A stretch of DNA of 64,000 bases from Harenicola maris (GTDB taxonomy: Bacteria > Pseudomonadota > Alphaproteobacteria > Rhodobacterales > Rhodobacteraceae): the NCBI GenBank assembly GCA_018524345.1, contig JADQAZ010000003.1, positions 186,001 to 250,000 on the forward strand. Direction: 5' to 3'. This document shows, piece after piece, positions 43,472 through 53,064 of the stretch (its first letter is position 1; every line of letters starts with the position of its first letter). The notes under the pieces were generated by a model, which made no database searches, was not told the origin of the DNA, and worked only from the letters and a program-made list of their open reading frames with translations. A program made the position numbers and the translations under genes.

Positions 43472-44308
43472 CTAAAGCCGCAAAGGGTCCGCCTTTGCCA
43501 AGGCGTCGAAGGCCATGAGCGAGCGCACCAGCGCCGGCATTTGGTCCAGCGGGATCATGTTCGGCCCGTCGCTTGGCGCGGTGTCGGGGGCCTCATGGGT
43601 TTCGATGAACACCGATGCGATGCCGAGGGAGACAGCCGCGCGGGCCATAACCGGCGCGAACTCGCGCTGCCCGCCGGAGGAGCCGCCTTGCCCGCCCGGC
43701 TGTTGCACGGAATGGGTGGCATCCATCACCACAGGGTAGCCCGTTTTGGCCATCTGCGGCAGGGCGCGCATATCGGCGACCAAGGTGTTATATCCAAAGG
43801 ATGTGCCGCGTTCGGTCAGCAAAAGGCGCTTGTTGCCAGTGCTTTCCAGCTTGGCAACGACATTGGGCATGTCCCAAGGGGCCAGAAACTGCCCCTTTTT
43901 CACGTTGATCGCCGCACCGGTTTCGCCCGCCGCGAGGAGCAGGTCGGTCTGGCGGCACAGGAAGGCCGGTATTTGCAGCACATCAACGGCCTGCGCCACG
44001 GCGGCGCATTGCTCTGCGCCGTGGATGTCGGTGAGCACAGGGCAGCCGATGCGGCTGCGCACCTCGGAGAGCACGCGCAGCCCCTCATCAAGGCCTAGGC
44101 CGCGCTTGCCGTTCAGGCTGGTGCGGTTAGCCTTGTCGTAGCTGGCCTTGAAGATAAAGCGCGCGCCTGCTTCGGCGCAGGCTGCGGCCATTTGCTCGGC
44201 GATCATCAGGGCATGATCGAGGCTTTCGAGCTGGCAAGGGCCCGCGATCAATGTCAGCGGCAAATCGTTGCCAATGGAGACGTCTCCGACGGTGACGGTT
44301 TGCATCAT
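43472..44308 (-). CDS. kdsA: 3-deoxy-D-manno-octulosonate 8-phosphate synthase
   Basis: 278 residues, usual length. Signatures: [97 protein letters not shown] and [13 protein letters not shown]. It condenses phosphoenolpyruvate with arabinose 5-phosphate to Kdo8P for lipopolysaccharide and Kdo-linked capsules. It overlaps the KpsE-like gene by 4 bp (ATGA), tying Kdo supply to polysaccharide export. A metal-type Cys (GPCQ) suggests but does not prove a metal-dependent form. Confidence 0.95.
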   Translation of the reverse strand: MMQTVTVGDVSIGNDLPLTLIAGPCQLESLDHALMIAEQMAAACAEAGARFIFKASYDKANRTSLNGKRGLGLDEGLRVLSEVRSRIGCPVLTDIHGAEQCAAVAQAVDVLQIPAFLCRQTDLLLAAGETGAAINVKKGQFLAPWDMPNVVAKLESTGNKRLLLTERGTSFGYNTLVADMRALPQMAKTGYPVVMDATHSVQQPGGQGGSSGGQREFAPVMARAAVSLGIASVFIETHEAPDTAPSDGPNMIPLDQMPALVRSLMAFDALAKADPLRL

Positions 44309-45984
44309 GAGGACACCTGCTCGCGAAGGATAGAAGCGGTCAGCGATACCATCAGATAGATCCCTGCAAAGATAAGGAAGGCCAGAGCGGTGTTTTCAAA
44401 CACGCGCGGATAGGTCGGCACATCAGGGGCGATCGGCGCGACGCCGACGGAGAGGTAGCGCACCTGGCGATTGGCCTCGATCATGGCGGTTTCAACCTGC
44501 GCGGCGGCCTGTTGCAACAGAAGCTGGCGCGTGGCGAGGTCAGCCTCGGCGATGCGCAGCTCGCCAGTGATGCGGGCGAGAGAGACATTGCCGTCAACGG
44601 TGACGGTCAGGGAGTCGCGCAGTTCGGCGACCAAGGCCTCAAGCCGTCCGATGTCGCCGCGAAGGGCGGCCACCTTGGCCTCACTTGGCCGCGGGTTGGA
44701 AAGCTGTTGGTCAAGGTCGAGCTGTTTCTCGCGCAGCTGCACCTCGAAGTTGGTGACCTGCTGCATGATCGAGGAACTCTCGGTCAATGGGTCAAGGACG
44801 CCCATTTTCTCTTGCAGTTCCAGCACCTTCAGCTGGGCTTCGCGGACCTTTTCCTCGGCTGTGTTAAAGCTGGCGCGGGCATCTTCCATCTGGTTGCCGC
44901 GCAGGCGCTGCGTCAGGCCGTCAACCTGCTCCTCCGCGTAGGCGAGCAGGGCTTTGGAGAAATCCTCGCTGGCCTCGGGGGTGGTTGCGATGACCTCCAT
45001 TTTCAGGATGCCTTCGGTCGGGTCATAGCCGATTTTGACGTTGCGCTGATAGATCTTGTAGGCGGCCTCGTTGCTGGCGTCTTCGTCGAGGCGCTGCAGG
45101 GCGTCGATATCTTCGCGTTGGAAGTGGGTTTTAAAGCCGTGGTCGGCATCAAGCCGGGACATGGCATCGCGCGATTGCAGATAGGACTGCACCGTGGTGC
45201 TGTCTTGCTGCACGGCAAGGCCGGTGCCCTGAAACAGCCCGCCCAGACCGGCGGCGCCCTGGCTTTCGGACTGCTGGATCACGAATTCGGTCTTGGTGGA
45301 ATAGAGCGGCGTCGCCATGAAGGCGTAATACCAAAAAGCGCAGAAGGTCGGCAGGAAGACAAAGAAAGCAAGACGCGTAAACAGCAGTGCCATCTTCCTG
45401 CGGCGACGTTTGGCGATGTCGCGTTGAATGCGGAAAATCTCTCCGGCGCGCGCCTCTGCCGCGCTGACCTGTGTGGAGGGCAGCTGTGGTTGCTGCGCCG
45501 GCACGGTCTGGGGAAGTTTGACGGGGTCGATATTCGCCACGGCTTTGCCGGCGCCCTCGTTCTTGACGATTTCCAGCATGTTGGAGCGTTGGAACGGGTC
45601 AATCCCGCTGGCGCGCAGCAGGCGCACAGCGTCAAAATCGGAGGTCGGGGCGAGCCCGTGTTTCTGGGCCACGCGGCGCGCCATGCGCAACTGCCGCCCT
45701 GTCAGCCCTTCTTTGCGGATGGCGGCGATCTGTTGATCGGTGGTCATCTCTGCGGCGCTTGTAACCTCGCCGGTTTGGGCGTTTTGCGCCTGCGGAGCCG
45801 CCTTGGCGGGGGATTTCTTGATTGGCACCTTGCCTTGGGGCGCGGCTTTGCGCGCCGGATCGCCCGAATGCACCACCTTGGGGCGCGGCCGCTCCGAGGA
45901 GTCCTGCTGCGTGCTGTCTTGTGCCTCGAAAAGCGGATCGTCCCGCTTGATCCGGAACTTCTTAGCCTTGAGTTTCGTAGTCAT
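44305..45984 (-). CDS. kpsE: Capsule polysaccharide export inner-membrane protein (KpsE/CtrB/BexC type) with N-terminal extension
   Basis: 559 residues against ~380 in KpsE. Membrane segments lie at ~200-222 and near the C-terminus ([23 protein letters not shown]); between them is a long periplasmic coiled coil (~370-470) of the polysaccharide co-polymerase type. About 197 N-terminal residues are cytoplasmic and contain a Pro/Lys-rich stretch plus a helical domain ([37 protein letters not shown]) not found in E. coli KpsE. It bridges the KpsMT transporter to the outer-membrane channel. The ATG used overlaps the kpsT stop by 23 bp. No kpsM lies next to it. Confidence 0.85.
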   Translation of the reverse strand: MTTKLKAKKFRIKRDDPLFEAQDSTQQDSSERPRPKVVHSGDPARKAAPQGKVPIKKSPAKAAPQAQNAQTGEVTSAAEMTTDQQIAAIRKEGLTGRQLRMARRVAQKHGLAPTSDFDAVRLLRASGIDPFQRSNMLEIVKNEGAGKAVANIDPVKLPQTVPAQQPQLPSTQVSAAEARAGEIFRIQRDIAKRRRRKMALLFTRLAFFVFLPTFCAFWYYAFMATPLYSTKTEFVIQQSESQGAAGLGGLFQGTGLAVQQDSTTVQSYLQSRDAMSRLDADHGFKTHFQREDIDALQRLDEDASNEAAYKIYQRNVKIGYDPTEGILKMEVIATTPEASEDFSKALLAYAEEQVDGLTQRLRGNQMEDARASFNTAEEKVREAQLKVLELQEKMGVLDPLTESSSIMQQVTNFEVQLREKQLDLDQQLSNPRPSEAKVAALRGDIGRLEALVAELRDSLTVTVDGNVSLARITGELRIAEADLATRQLLLQQAAAQVETAMIEANRQVRYLSVGVAPIAPDVPTYPRVFENTALAFLIFAGIYLMVSLTASILREQVSS

Positions 45985-46621
45985 ATAGACGTTTCGCTTC
46001 TTCCAAGGTTTCAAACATCGTCAACTTGCCATCCCGCAAAACAGCCGCCGTGCGGGCAAACTTTTCCAGTGTCGCGGCCTGGTGGGACACGATCACAACG
46101 GTGGTATCCACAAGCCGTTCGCGCAGAATCGCACCGGCCTTGCGGTTGAACTCCACATCGGTCGTCGAGGGCATGCCTTCGTCGATCAAATAGATGTCAA
46201 AGTCCAGCGCGAGCATCAAAGAGAAGCTGAACCGCGAGCGCATGCCCTGACTGTATGTGCCCACGGGCATATCGAAGTATTCCTCGATATTGCACATCCA
46301 GCGCACGAAGGCCTCAACATAGTCAGGGTCCAGCTGATAGAGCCGCGCGATATAGCGGCAGTTTTCCATGCCGGTGTGCCGCGAGACGACCCCGCCCATA
46401 AAGCCAAGCGGGAAGGAAATGCGGCTGGTGCGGCGAATCTCTCCCTCATCAGGTTTCTCTAGCCCCGCCATCATGTTGATAAGCGTGGTTTTCCCGGTGC
46501 CGTTCGGGGCCAGAATGCCAAGCGAGGTGCCCAATTCCACACGGAACGACACACGATCAAGGATCACCTTGCGCTGTTTGCCCGTCCAGAAGGACTTGCT
46601 GACATTTTCAAACTCAAGCAT
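45962..46621 (-). CDS. kpsT: Capsule polysaccharide ABC transporter ATPase (KpsT type)
   Basis: 219 residues. Walker A PNGTGKTT lies near 39-46; Walker B IYLIDEG and the atypical signature YSQGMRSRFSFSLMLAL are as in KpsT/CtrD/BexA. The middle (RISFPLGFMGGVVSRHTGMENCRYIARLYQ) is the KpsT-specific block. It powers export of lipid-linked polysaccharide together with a KpsM permease. The ATG opening MLEFENVSKSFW gives the family start. First of kpsT-kpsE-kdsA. Confidence 0.9.
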   Translation of the reverse strand: MLEFENVSKSFWTGKQRKVILDRVSFRVELGTSLGILAPNGTGKTTLINMMAGLEKPDEGEIRRTSRISFPLGFMGGVVSRHTGMENCRYIARLYQLDPDYVEAFVRWMCNIEEYFDMPVGTYSQGMRSRFSFSLMLALDFDIYLIDEGMPSTTDVEFNRKAGAILRERLVDTTVVIVSHQAATLEKFARTAAVLRDGKLTMFETLEEAKRLYDYETQG

Positions 46622-47038
46622 TGCGCCTGCTTTCTTTGGCCTGCTCGCTACGGCTGGGTGCACCTGGCACTCCTATCAGAGCGTCTGTTTAAAGTGGATT
46701 AACCGCGACGAAATTAACCTTACACAGTTTATGAGGCCAGATTATGTCCTATGTGCCGTGGGATTTCCACAGTTCCGGCGGGCAAACCAAGGGCTTGGGC
46801 GGGGCCTTGCATATTGTAACGCGCCTGTGATCGCGGGGGCTGTGGTTTCGCGTCGCATGAGGGGGCAAATGGCCCGGTTTTGCTTGACCTCCCTGCTCAA
46901 ATGATCAGATTTGCACCCGCTTCCGGCTGGTCAATTTGCCCTGTGGTGTCTAGGTTGGCTGGAGTGAATTTGACGGGTCCGCTCTGGTCGCTGCGGCCCG
47001 GGTCAAACAAACAAAGGCCCGCTGGGGTAGGGGAATCG
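46622..47038. other. Divergent control region between kpsT and the mrp operon
   Basis: About 417 bp without a convincing gene. Two ATTAACC motifs 15 bp apart lie at 46698-46704 and 46713-46719. A purine-rich stretch (GGGGTAGGGGAATCGATG) precedes mrpE. Promoters for both operons must be here, but I see no clear pair of hexamers. Confidence 0.5.
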
Positions 47039-47518
47039 ATGTTTCGCACCATTTTGATGGCAATCACCTTGTTCGGCCTTTGGCTGGCGATGTCTGGCGT
47101 CTATAAACCCCTGATTGTCGGCTTCGGTGTCGCCTCTGCGCTTTTCACCACATGGATGGTCATCCGCATGGACAAGATCGCCGATGACGAGCGGTTGGTA
47201 GTGCGGCTGAACCCGCTTCGTTTCATCAGCTATACGGGCTGGCTTCTGGTCGAGATCGCCCGCGCCAACTGGGCCGTGACCAAGATCATCATGGCGCCCG
47301 AAATGCCGATCAAACAGCATTTCTTCCGTGTGCCCTTTAGCCAAAAAACAGATGTCGGGCAGACGATTTTCGCAAATTCCATAACCCTGACCCCCGGAAC
47401 GATCTCCGTGGAGGTCGAGGATGAATTCTTCTGGGTCCATGCCTTGGGCTATAGCGACCAAGACGTTGAGGCGCTTGAGGATATGGACGCCCGCGTGAGC
47501 CGGGTGGAGACGATCTGA
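47039..47518 (+). CDS. mrpE: Mrp/Mnh-type antiporter subunit E
   Basis: 159 residues, two to three N-terminal membrane segments and a soluble C-terminal half. The SITLTPGTISVEVEDEFFWVHAL motif and VEIARANWAVTKIIM are typical of MrpE/MnhE. I used the ATG after the G-rich stretch; the frame is open further upstream but that part does not look like MrpE. First gene of the cluster; the next gene follows after one base. The complex exchanges Na+ (or K+) for protons at the inner membrane. Confidence 0.9.
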   Translation: MFRTILMAITLFGLWLAMSGVYKPLIVGFGVASALFTTWMVIRMDKIADDERLVVRLNPLRFISYTGWLLVEIARANWAVTKIIMAPEMPIKQHFFRVPFSQKTDVGQTIFANSITLTPGTISVEVEDEFFWVHALGYSDQDVEALEDMDARVSRVETI

Positions 47519-47519
47519 T

Positions 47520-47819
47520 ATGTTTTTAGTTGCTACGATTTCCCTGTTTATCGCCATGGTCATGGTGTTGATTCGCCTGTTCCGCGGCCCGCGCCTCTAT
47601 GATCGGGTGCTGGCGGGGAACGCCTTTGGGACGATGACCGTGTTGTTGATCGCCGTCCTCGGCTTTCTGAACGGGCGGCCGGATTTCCTTGATATTGCTT
47701 TGCTTTACGCGCTGATCAACTTCATCGGCACGATCGCTGTTCTGAAGTTTTTCCGCTATCGCGCGATTGGCGATGTGCATCAGCGTGACGGCTCCAAACT
47801 GCCGGAGGGCCCTAAATAA
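47520..47819 (+). CDS. mrpF: Mrp-type antiporter subunit F
   Basis: 99 residues, three membrane segments. RLFRGPRLYDRVLAGNAFGTMTVLLIAVLGFLNGRPDFLDIALLYALINFIGTIAVLKFFRY is the MrpF signature, with the conserved Asp in PxFLDIAL. The stop overlaps the start of mrpG by 1 bp (TAATG). One of the small subunits that hold together the antiporter complex. Confidence 0.92.
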   Translation: MFLVATISLFIAMVMVLIRLFRGPRLYDRVLAGNAFGTMTVLLIAVLGFLNGRPDFLDIALLYALINFIGTIAVLKFFRYRAIGDVHQRDGSKLPEGPK

Positions 47820-48181
47820 TGGCTGAGTTGGTCTATGACTGGGTGATCCTGCTGGCCTCTTGGGGGCTGATCCTCGGGGGCAGTGCCTTTGTAATGATCG
47901 GGGCCTTCGGGATGCTGCGCTTCCCTGATTTCTGGTCGCGGCTGCATGCGGCATCTGTTTCTGAAAGTGCGGGGATGCTCTTGCTGATCGCGGGCATGGC
48001 GCTGCAATCGGGTTGGACGCTGGTGACATTCAAGCTGGTTTTCATCGCCCTGCTGGTGTTCATCACCGGCCCGACTTCGACCCATGCCGTGGCCAATGCG
48101 GCGCTGGTGAGCGGGCTGCGTCCGCGCGATGATGTGGATGGTGTCGAAGGGGCCTTCCCCGATCTGGAGGCAGAGCCATGA
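47819..48181 (+). CDS. mrpG: Mrp-type antiporter subunit G
   Basis: 120 residues, three membrane segments. MrpG signature: GSAFVMIGAFGMLRFPDFWSRLHAASVSESAGMLLLIAGM and FITGPTSTHAVANAAL. A ~20-residue acidic tail extends past the third segment. It overlaps the next gene by 4 bp (ATGA). Confidence 0.92.
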   Translation: MAELVYDWVILLASWGLILGGSAFVMIGAFGMLRFPDFWSRLHAASVSESAGMLLLIAGMALQSGWTLVTFKLVFIALLVFITGPTSTHAVANAALVSGLRPRDDVDGVEGAFPDLEAEP

Positions 48182-48750
48182 TTGAGACCCTTGTAAATAT
48201 CACCCTGTTCCTGATGCTGGTCGCCACGGCGATCGCCATTTCGCAGATGCACCGCCTGTTTGCGGTGGTCATGCTGTCGGGTGTGTTCTCTCTGCTGACG
48301 GCGCTGTTGTTTGTGGCGCTGGATGCAGTGGATGTGGCCTTTACCGAGGCCGCCGTAGGGGCGGGGATTTCCACGGTTCTGATGCTGGGAACGATTGCCC
48401 TGACGGCGCGGACGGTAAAGCCCTCCACGCGGCCGCAGACCATTCCCCTGATCGTTGTGTTCGTAACAGGCGCGGCGCTTATCTATGGCACCATGGATAT
48501 GCCGAACTTTGGTGATCCGCTTGCCCCTGCGCAGGTGCATGTGCGGCCCGAGTATATCGAGCGCTCGGTCGAGCAGATCGATGTGCCCAATATCGTGACC
48601 GCGATTTTGGCCAGCTATCGGGGCTTTGACACCATGGGCGAGACGGCGGTTGTGTTCACCGCGGGCATCGGGGTTCTGGCGCTTCTGTCCGGTTTGGGCC
48701 GCAGACGCCGCAAGGCGCCCCCCAGAGGGCCGCAGGAGCCGAAAGCATGA
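48178..48750 (+). CDS. DUF4040/MrpA-C-terminal-like subunit (MbhD-MbhE type)
   Basis: 190 residues, about five to six membrane segments. The block SGVFSLLTALLFVALDAVDVAFTEAAVGAGISTVLMLGTIAL is the DUF4040 (MbhD/MrpA C-terminal) domain, and the C-terminal half with NIVTAILASYRGFDTMGETAVVFTAGIGVLALL is the MbhE-like part. In canonical Mrp these are the tail of the ~800-residue MrpA; here they are a free-standing gene, as in membrane-bound hydrogenase and Group-2-type Mrp clusters. Overlaps mrpB by 4 bp. Confidence 0.88.
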   Translation: MIETLVNITLFLMLVATAIAISQMHRLFAVVMLSGVFSLLTALLFVALDAVDVAFTEAAVGAGISTVLMLGTIALTARTVKPSTRPQTIPLIVVFVTGAALIYGTMDMPNFGDPLAPAQVHVRPEYIERSVEQIDVPNIVTAILASYRGFDTMGETAVVFTAGIGVLALLSGLGRRRRKAPPRGPQEPKA

Positions 48751-49193
48751 TCAATCACCATCACCTGATCCTTCGGGTTGTTACCAAGCTTCTCGTCGGT
48801 GCGATCATCCTGTTCGCCTTTTATGTGCAGTTTCATGGGGATTTCTCCCCCGGGGGCGGGTTTCAGGCCGGTGTTCTGATGGCCGCGGCCTTTATCATTT
48901 ATGGCTTGGTCTTCGGGCTGGACAAAACCCAAGAGGTGCTGCCGCCTTGGGTGGTGCATAAGCTGTCTGCCCTTGGGGTGCTGATCTATTCGGGCACCGG
49001 GGTTTGGTCGATGATGCTGGGCTATCCGTTTCTGGATTACGGGGCCTTTGATCCGGGCCACCCCAGCCACGGCCAGCACACGGGCATTCTGGCGGTAGAG
49101 GCGGGCGTGGGCCTGACCGTGGCCGCCGTTATGGTGACGATCTACTACGGATTTGGCGCACGCTATCCGCATATCTCGGATGAGGACTGGTAA
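48747..49193 (+). CDS. mrpB: Mrp-type antiporter subunit B
   Basis: 148 residues, four membrane segments. MrpB markers: LILRVVTKLLVGAIILFAFYVQFHGDFSPGGGFQAGVLMAAAFIIYGL (conserved HGxxxPGGGFQxG) and EAGVGLTVAAVMVTIYY. The stop overlaps mrpC's start by 1 bp (TAATG). Confidence 0.93.
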   Translation: MINHHHLILRVVTKLLVGAIILFAFYVQFHGDFSPGGGFQAGVLMAAAFIIYGLVFGLDKTQEVLPPWVVHKLSALGVLIYSGTGVWSMMLGYPFLDYGAFDPGHPSHGQHTGILAVEAGVGLTVAAVMVTIYYGFGARYPHISDEDW

Positions 49194-49636
49194 TGATCTG
49201 GGACGTGGAATTTATCCTTGGCCATATGAACTATTGGCTGTTCATCGTGTTGATGATGGTCGGCTTCTATATCGTTGTGGCCAAAGGGAATTTGCTGAAG
49301 AAAATCGTCGGGCTGAATATCTTTCAGGTCGCTGTTTTCATGCTCTATATCTCTGTCGGCAAGATTACGGGCGGCACCGCGCCGATCTTTCCTGCCGACC
49401 TGACCGGGCATATCGAATATGACCCCTCGATCCTGTATTCCAACCCGCTGCCGCATGTTCTGATCCTGACGGCGATTGTGGTGGGCGTGGCGACGACCTC
49501 CCTTGGCCTTGCCTTGATTGTGCGCATCCGCGAGGGGTTTGACAGCATTGAAGAGGACGAGTTGGTCGAGATTGAACGCGCGATGATGATCGCGGACAAC
49601 GCCGAGCACGGCTCGTCGATGGGGGGGCGCGCCTAG
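49193..49636 (+). CDS. mrpC: Mrp-type antiporter subunit C (NuoK-like)
   Basis: 147 residues with three membrane segments, homologous to complex I NuoK/Nqo11: GNLLKKIVGLNIFQVAVFMLYISVG and NPLPHVLILTAIVVGVATTSLGLALIVRI (the invariant PLPQALVLTAIVI-type motif). An acidic C-terminal tail of ~30 residues extends beyond typical MrpC. Followed without a gap by the first D subunit. Confidence 0.92.
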   Translation: MIWDVEFILGHMNYWLFIVLMMVGFYIVVAKGNLLKKIVGLNIFQVAVFMLYISVGKITGGTAPIFPADLTGHIEYDPSILYSNPLPHVLILTAIVVGVATTSLGLALIVRIREGFDSIEEDELVEIERAMMIADNAEHGSSMGGRA

Positions 49637-51250
49637 ATGGCCGGAGACGTCGAAATTCGCGAAGTCGCGATGACTTTGCATGCGCAGCTGCCTGCCTTGC
49701 AGATTGTGGTGCCCTTTATGACCGCGCCGCTGATTGTGTTCTTTGGCAAGCGCGAGACCGCTTGGTGGCTTGCCTTCCTGTCCTGCAGCGTCAGCCTTGT
49801 CATCAGCTATCTGTTGTTGATGCAGGTGATCGGCGGCGGGTTTATCAGCTATCAGATGGGTGGCTGGGCGCCGCCCCTCGGGATCGAATACCGGATTGAT
49901 GCGGCCAATGGCCTGATCCTGTTCCTGATTTCGCTGGTTGCGACCATAACCATGCCCTTTGCCTATCGCAGCATTCAGGCCGAGATCACCCGTTCCCACA
50001 CCCTGTTCTACGCCTGTTTGATGCTGTGTTTCACCGGCCTGATGGGCATGGTGATTACGGGCGATGCCTTTAACGTCTTTGTTTTTCTCGAGGTGTCTTC
50101 GCTGTCGACCTATGTTCTGGTGGCCATGGGTGCCGAGCGGGACAAGCGGGCGCTGACGGCGGCCTTTGATTACCTGATCCTCGGCACCATTGGGGCGACC
50201 TTCTTTGTGATCGGGATCGGCTTTCTTTACATGGCGACCGGCACCCTCAACATGGCGGACCTTGCGGACCGGATTCAGGGGCAGGAAAGCAGCCGGACGG
50301 TGCGGGCGGGCTTTGCCTTTATCGTTGTTGGTCTCGGCCTGAAGGCCGCGATGGTGCCCCTGCACCTGTGGCTGCCGCGGGCCTATACCTATGCGCCCTC
50401 TGCCGTCACCGTGTTCCTTGCCGCAACGGCGACCAAGGCCTCGATCTATGTGATGCTGCGGTTCATGTTCTCTGTCTATCAGCCGGAGTTCGTCTTCCAC
50501 ACCAATGTGCTGCAGATCCTGTTCATTCCGCTGGCCCTTCTGGCGATGTTCGGGGGCAGCTTTGTCGCCGTCTTCCAGACCGACATGAAGCGGATGCTGG
50601 CCTATAGCTCCATCGGGCAAATTGGCTATATGCTGCTTGGCATCGCGATGCTGAACCAGAGCGGCGTTTCCGCGACCATGGTGCATATGTTCAACCACGG
50701 CATCACCAAAGCGGTGCTGTTCATGGGGGTAGGGGCCTTTGTTCTGCGGGCCGGATCGTCGTTTTACGACAATATCGGCGGGCTGGGGCGCAAGATGCCT
50801 GTGACCGGCGCGGTGATCGTGATCGGCGGGCTGAGCCTGATCGGTATCCCCGGCACGGCGGGTTTCGTCAGCAAGTGGCTCTTGGTGCAGGCGGCCTTTG
50901 AAAACGACATGTGGCCCATTGCGCTGTTGATCGTGCTCTCTTCCCTGTTGGCGGTGATCTATGTTTGGCGGGTGTTCGAGGTGATCTATCTGCAGGCCCC
51001 GAATGAATGGTCCGAGGCGAGCGATCCGCCCATGACCATGCTGGTTCCGATGATTATTCTGGCGGTGGCCTGTGTCTACTTTGGCATCTTTACCGATCTG
51101 TCCCTCGGGGCGGCTGGCACGGCGGCGGAGGCTTTGCTGAACGGCTCCTTCGGGATGGCGGAGCCTTCCCTCGACACCTCGGCCCTGCCGCTGGACGTGC
51201 CCCATGGCGCGGGCGATGCGGGCGCGGATGCAACCGGGGGAGACCACTGA
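49637..51250 (+). CDS. mrpD: MrpD-type proton-pumping subunit, first copy (NuoN/L-like)
   Basis: 537 residues, ~14 membrane segments. Key pump residues: Glu in FNVFVFLEVSSLSTYVLVAMG, Lys in GLKAAMVPLHLWLPRAYTYAPSAVTVFLAATATKASIYVML, and DMKRMLAYSSIGQIGYMLLG. A hydrophilic C-terminal tail rich in Ala/Gly/Asp. First of three such pump subunits in the operon. The opening MAGDVEIREVAMTLHAQ leaves an alternative start at the internal ATG (MTLHAQLPALQ). Confidence 0.92.
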   Translation: MAGDVEIREVAMTLHAQLPALQIVVPFMTAPLIVFFGKRETAWWLAFLSCSVSLVISYLLLMQVIGGGFISYQMGGWAPPLGIEYRIDAANGLILFLISLVATITMPFAYRSIQAEITRSHTLFYACLMLCFTGLMGMVITGDAFNVFVFLEVSSLSTYVLVAMGAERDKRALTAAFDYLILGTIGATFFVIGIGFLYMATGTLNMADLADRIQGQESSRTVRAGFAFIVVGLGLKAAMVPLHLWLPRAYTYAPSAVTVFLAATATKASIYVMLRFMFSVYQPEFVFHTNVLQILFIPLALLAMFGGSFVAVFQTDMKRMLAYSSIGQIGYMLLGIAMLNQSGVSATMVHMFNHGITKAVLFMGVGAFVLRAGSSFYDNIGGLGRKMPVTGAVIVIGGLSLIGIPGTAGFVSKWLLVQAAFENDMWPIALLIVLSSLLAVIYVWRVFEVIYLQAPNEWSEASDPPMTMLVPMIILAVACVYFGIFTDLSLGAAGTAAEALLNGSFGMAEPSLDTSALPLDVPHGAGDAGADATGGDH

Positions 51251-51251
51251 T

Positions 51252-52709
51252 ATGGAGACCTTTACCGCCATCATCCTATCCATGGTCATTCCCTTGGTCG
51301 CCATGTTCGCCAGTATGGCGCTGCCCAAGCAGGACAACCTGCGCGACGGGATTACCTTTGTCTGCGCTGTGGCGACCTTTGCCGTTGTTTTGGTGATCCT
51401 GTCCAATGTGGGCGGGGGCTCGACCGCGGCTGTGGAGCTGATCGAGGTTCTGCCGGGGGTTTCCCTTGCCTTCAACGTAGAGCCCTTGGGCCTCATGTTC
51501 GCGCTGATCGCCTCGGGCCTGTGGATCCTGACCCATATCTACGGCGTGGGCTATATGCGCGGGAACAACGAAAAGAACCACGCGAGGTTCTTTGCCTGTT
51601 TCTCTGCCGCGATCTCGGGGGTTATGGGCATCGCCTTCTCGGCGAATATGTTCACCCTGTTCCTGTTCTATGAGTTCCTGACGGTCAGCACCTATCCCCT
51701 TGTGGCCCATAAGGGCACGCCAGAGGCCGTGAGCGGCGCGCGCACCTATCTGTCGATCCTGATGGGCACCTCGATTGCGCTGCTTCTGACGGCGGTGATC
51801 TGGACCTATGCCCTGACCGGCACCTTGGACTTTACCAAGGGCGGGATCATGCAGGGCAAGGCGAGCGGCTGGATCGTGCCTGTGCTGCTTGGCCTCTATG
51901 CCTTTGGCATCGGCAAGGCGGCGCTGATGCCGTTCCACCGCTGGCTTCCCGCCGCGATGGTTGCGCCGACGCCTGTCTCGGCCTTGCTGCACGCGGTTGC
52001 GGTGGTGAAGGCGGGTGTTTTCACGATGCTCAAGGTTGGCGTCTACATCTTTGGCATTGACTTTCTGGCCGAAACCGGCGCGTCGGAGTGGCTGATGTGG
52101 CTGGCGGCCTATTCGATCATCGCGGCCTCTGTGGTGGCGATGTGTCAGGATAACCTCAAGAAACGCTTGGCTTATTCGACGGTGTCGCAGCTCAGCTACA
52201 TCACCCTTGGCGTGGCTTTGGCCACCGATATGGGCGCCCTTGGGGGCGGCATGCATATCGCCATGCACGCCATGGGCAAGATCACCTTGTTCATGTGTGC
52301 GGGCTCGATCTACGTCGCCTATCACCGAACAGAGGTCAGCCAGCTTTCCGGCCTTGGCCGCGCCATGCCGATCACCTTTGCGGCCTTTTGCATCGGGGCG
52401 ATTTCGATCATCGGCTTGCCGCCTATGGGCGGTAGCTGGTCGAAGTTCCTGTTGATGGTGGGCGCGGTGGATGCGGGGCAACAGCTCATGATCGTAGTGC
52501 TGATGGCCTCCTCCTTGCTCAACGTGGCCTATCTGATGCCGATCGTCGCCAAGGGGTTCTTTATGGCGGGTGATGACAAGGTTCCGACAGGCTTTGCCGA
52601 GGCGCCGCTGTTTTGCTGGTTGCCGCCCGCGATCACGGCCTTTGGTTGCTTGGTTCTGTTCGTTTTTGCCGGGGAAATTCAAACCTTCCTCGCCGGCATG
52701 GTAAATTAG
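51252..52709 (+). CDS. MrpD-type proton-pumping subunit, second copy
   Basis: 485 residues, ~14 membrane segments. Pump residues: Glu in FTLFLFYEFLTVSTYPLVAHKGTPEAV, and Lys in GIGKAALMPFHRWLPAAMVAPTPVSALLHAVAVVKAGVFTMLKV; DNLKKRLAYSTVSQLSYITLGVAL follows. The HAVAVVKAG pattern is closer to NuoL/MrpA N-terminal domains than to the first copy, so it may take the place of the missing MrpA pump. The ATG one base after the previous stop was preferred to longer open frames. Confidence 0.9.
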   Translation: METFTAIILSMVIPLVAMFASMALPKQDNLRDGITFVCAVATFAVVLVILSNVGGGSTAAVELIEVLPGVSLAFNVEPLGLMFALIASGLWILTHIYGVGYMRGNNEKNHARFFACFSAAISGVMGIAFSANMFTLFLFYEFLTVSTYPLVAHKGTPEAVSGARTYLSILMGTSIALLLTAVIWTYALTGTLDFTKGGIMQGKASGWIVPVLLGLYAFGIGKAALMPFHRWLPAAMVAPTPVSALLHAVAVVKAGVFTMLKVGVYIFGIDFLAETGASEWLMWLAAYSIIAASVVAMCQDNLKKRLAYSTVSQLSYITLGVALATDMGALGGGMHIAMHAMGKITLFMCAGSIYVAYHRTEVSQLSGLGRAMPITFAAFCIGAISIIGLPPMGGSWSKFLLMVGAVDAGQQLMIVVLMASSLLNVAYLMPIVAKGFFMAGDDKVPTGFAEAPLFCWLPPAITAFGCLVLFVFAGEIQTFLAGMVN

Positions 52710-52719
52710 GAGAGGGCGC

Positions 52720-53064
52720 ATGGCTCAGTTCAAGGACGATCCTGAAAAGCTCCCCTGGCTCGGGCGCAAGCTGATGTTGTTTGACGACAAGAAGAACGTG
52801 GACCGGTTGGTTTACGGGCTTTATGCCCTTTGCGCTCTGCTGTTTCTGGCGGATTTCTTCTACAAGAAGAAATACTACATCTCGGCCGAGAATTTCCCGG
52901 GGTTCTATGCGCTTTACGGATTTTTCGCCTGTGTGGTTCTTGTGCTCTGCGCCAAGGTCCTGCGCCGTTTCCTGATGCGGGACGAGGGGTTCTACGCCCC
53001 GCAGGATACCGAGTCCGAGGATCATCCGGACCATGATCTGGGCAAGGAGTCGCATTATGATTGA
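52720..53064 (+). CDS. Small membrane protein embedded in the antiporter operon
   Basis: 114 residues with two membrane segments (~32-50 and ~62-84), a positively charged N-terminus (LPWLGRKLMLFDDKKNVDRLV) and an acidic C-terminus. No known Mrp subunit matches it. It starts 10 bp after one pump gene and overlaps the next by 8 bp, so it is co-translated and may be an added subunit of this complex. Confidence 0.75.
   Translation: MAQFKDDPEKLPWLGRKLMLFDDKKNVDRLVYGLYALCALLFLADFFYKKKYYISAENFPGFYALYGFFACVVLVLCAKVLRRFLMRDEGFYAPQDTESEDHPDHDLGKESHYD

Noticed and set aside
46698-46719. Pair of ATTAACC motifs upstream of kpsT/mrpE as a CtrA site
   Set aside because: The spacing does not fit the TTAA-N7-TTAA consensus; reported only as sequence in the control region.
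49163-51496. Long antisense open frame (777 codons) over the mrpC/mrpD genes
   Set aside because: It is His/Gln/Arg-rich low-complexity sequence mirroring membrane-protein codons; the plus-strand genes are clear.
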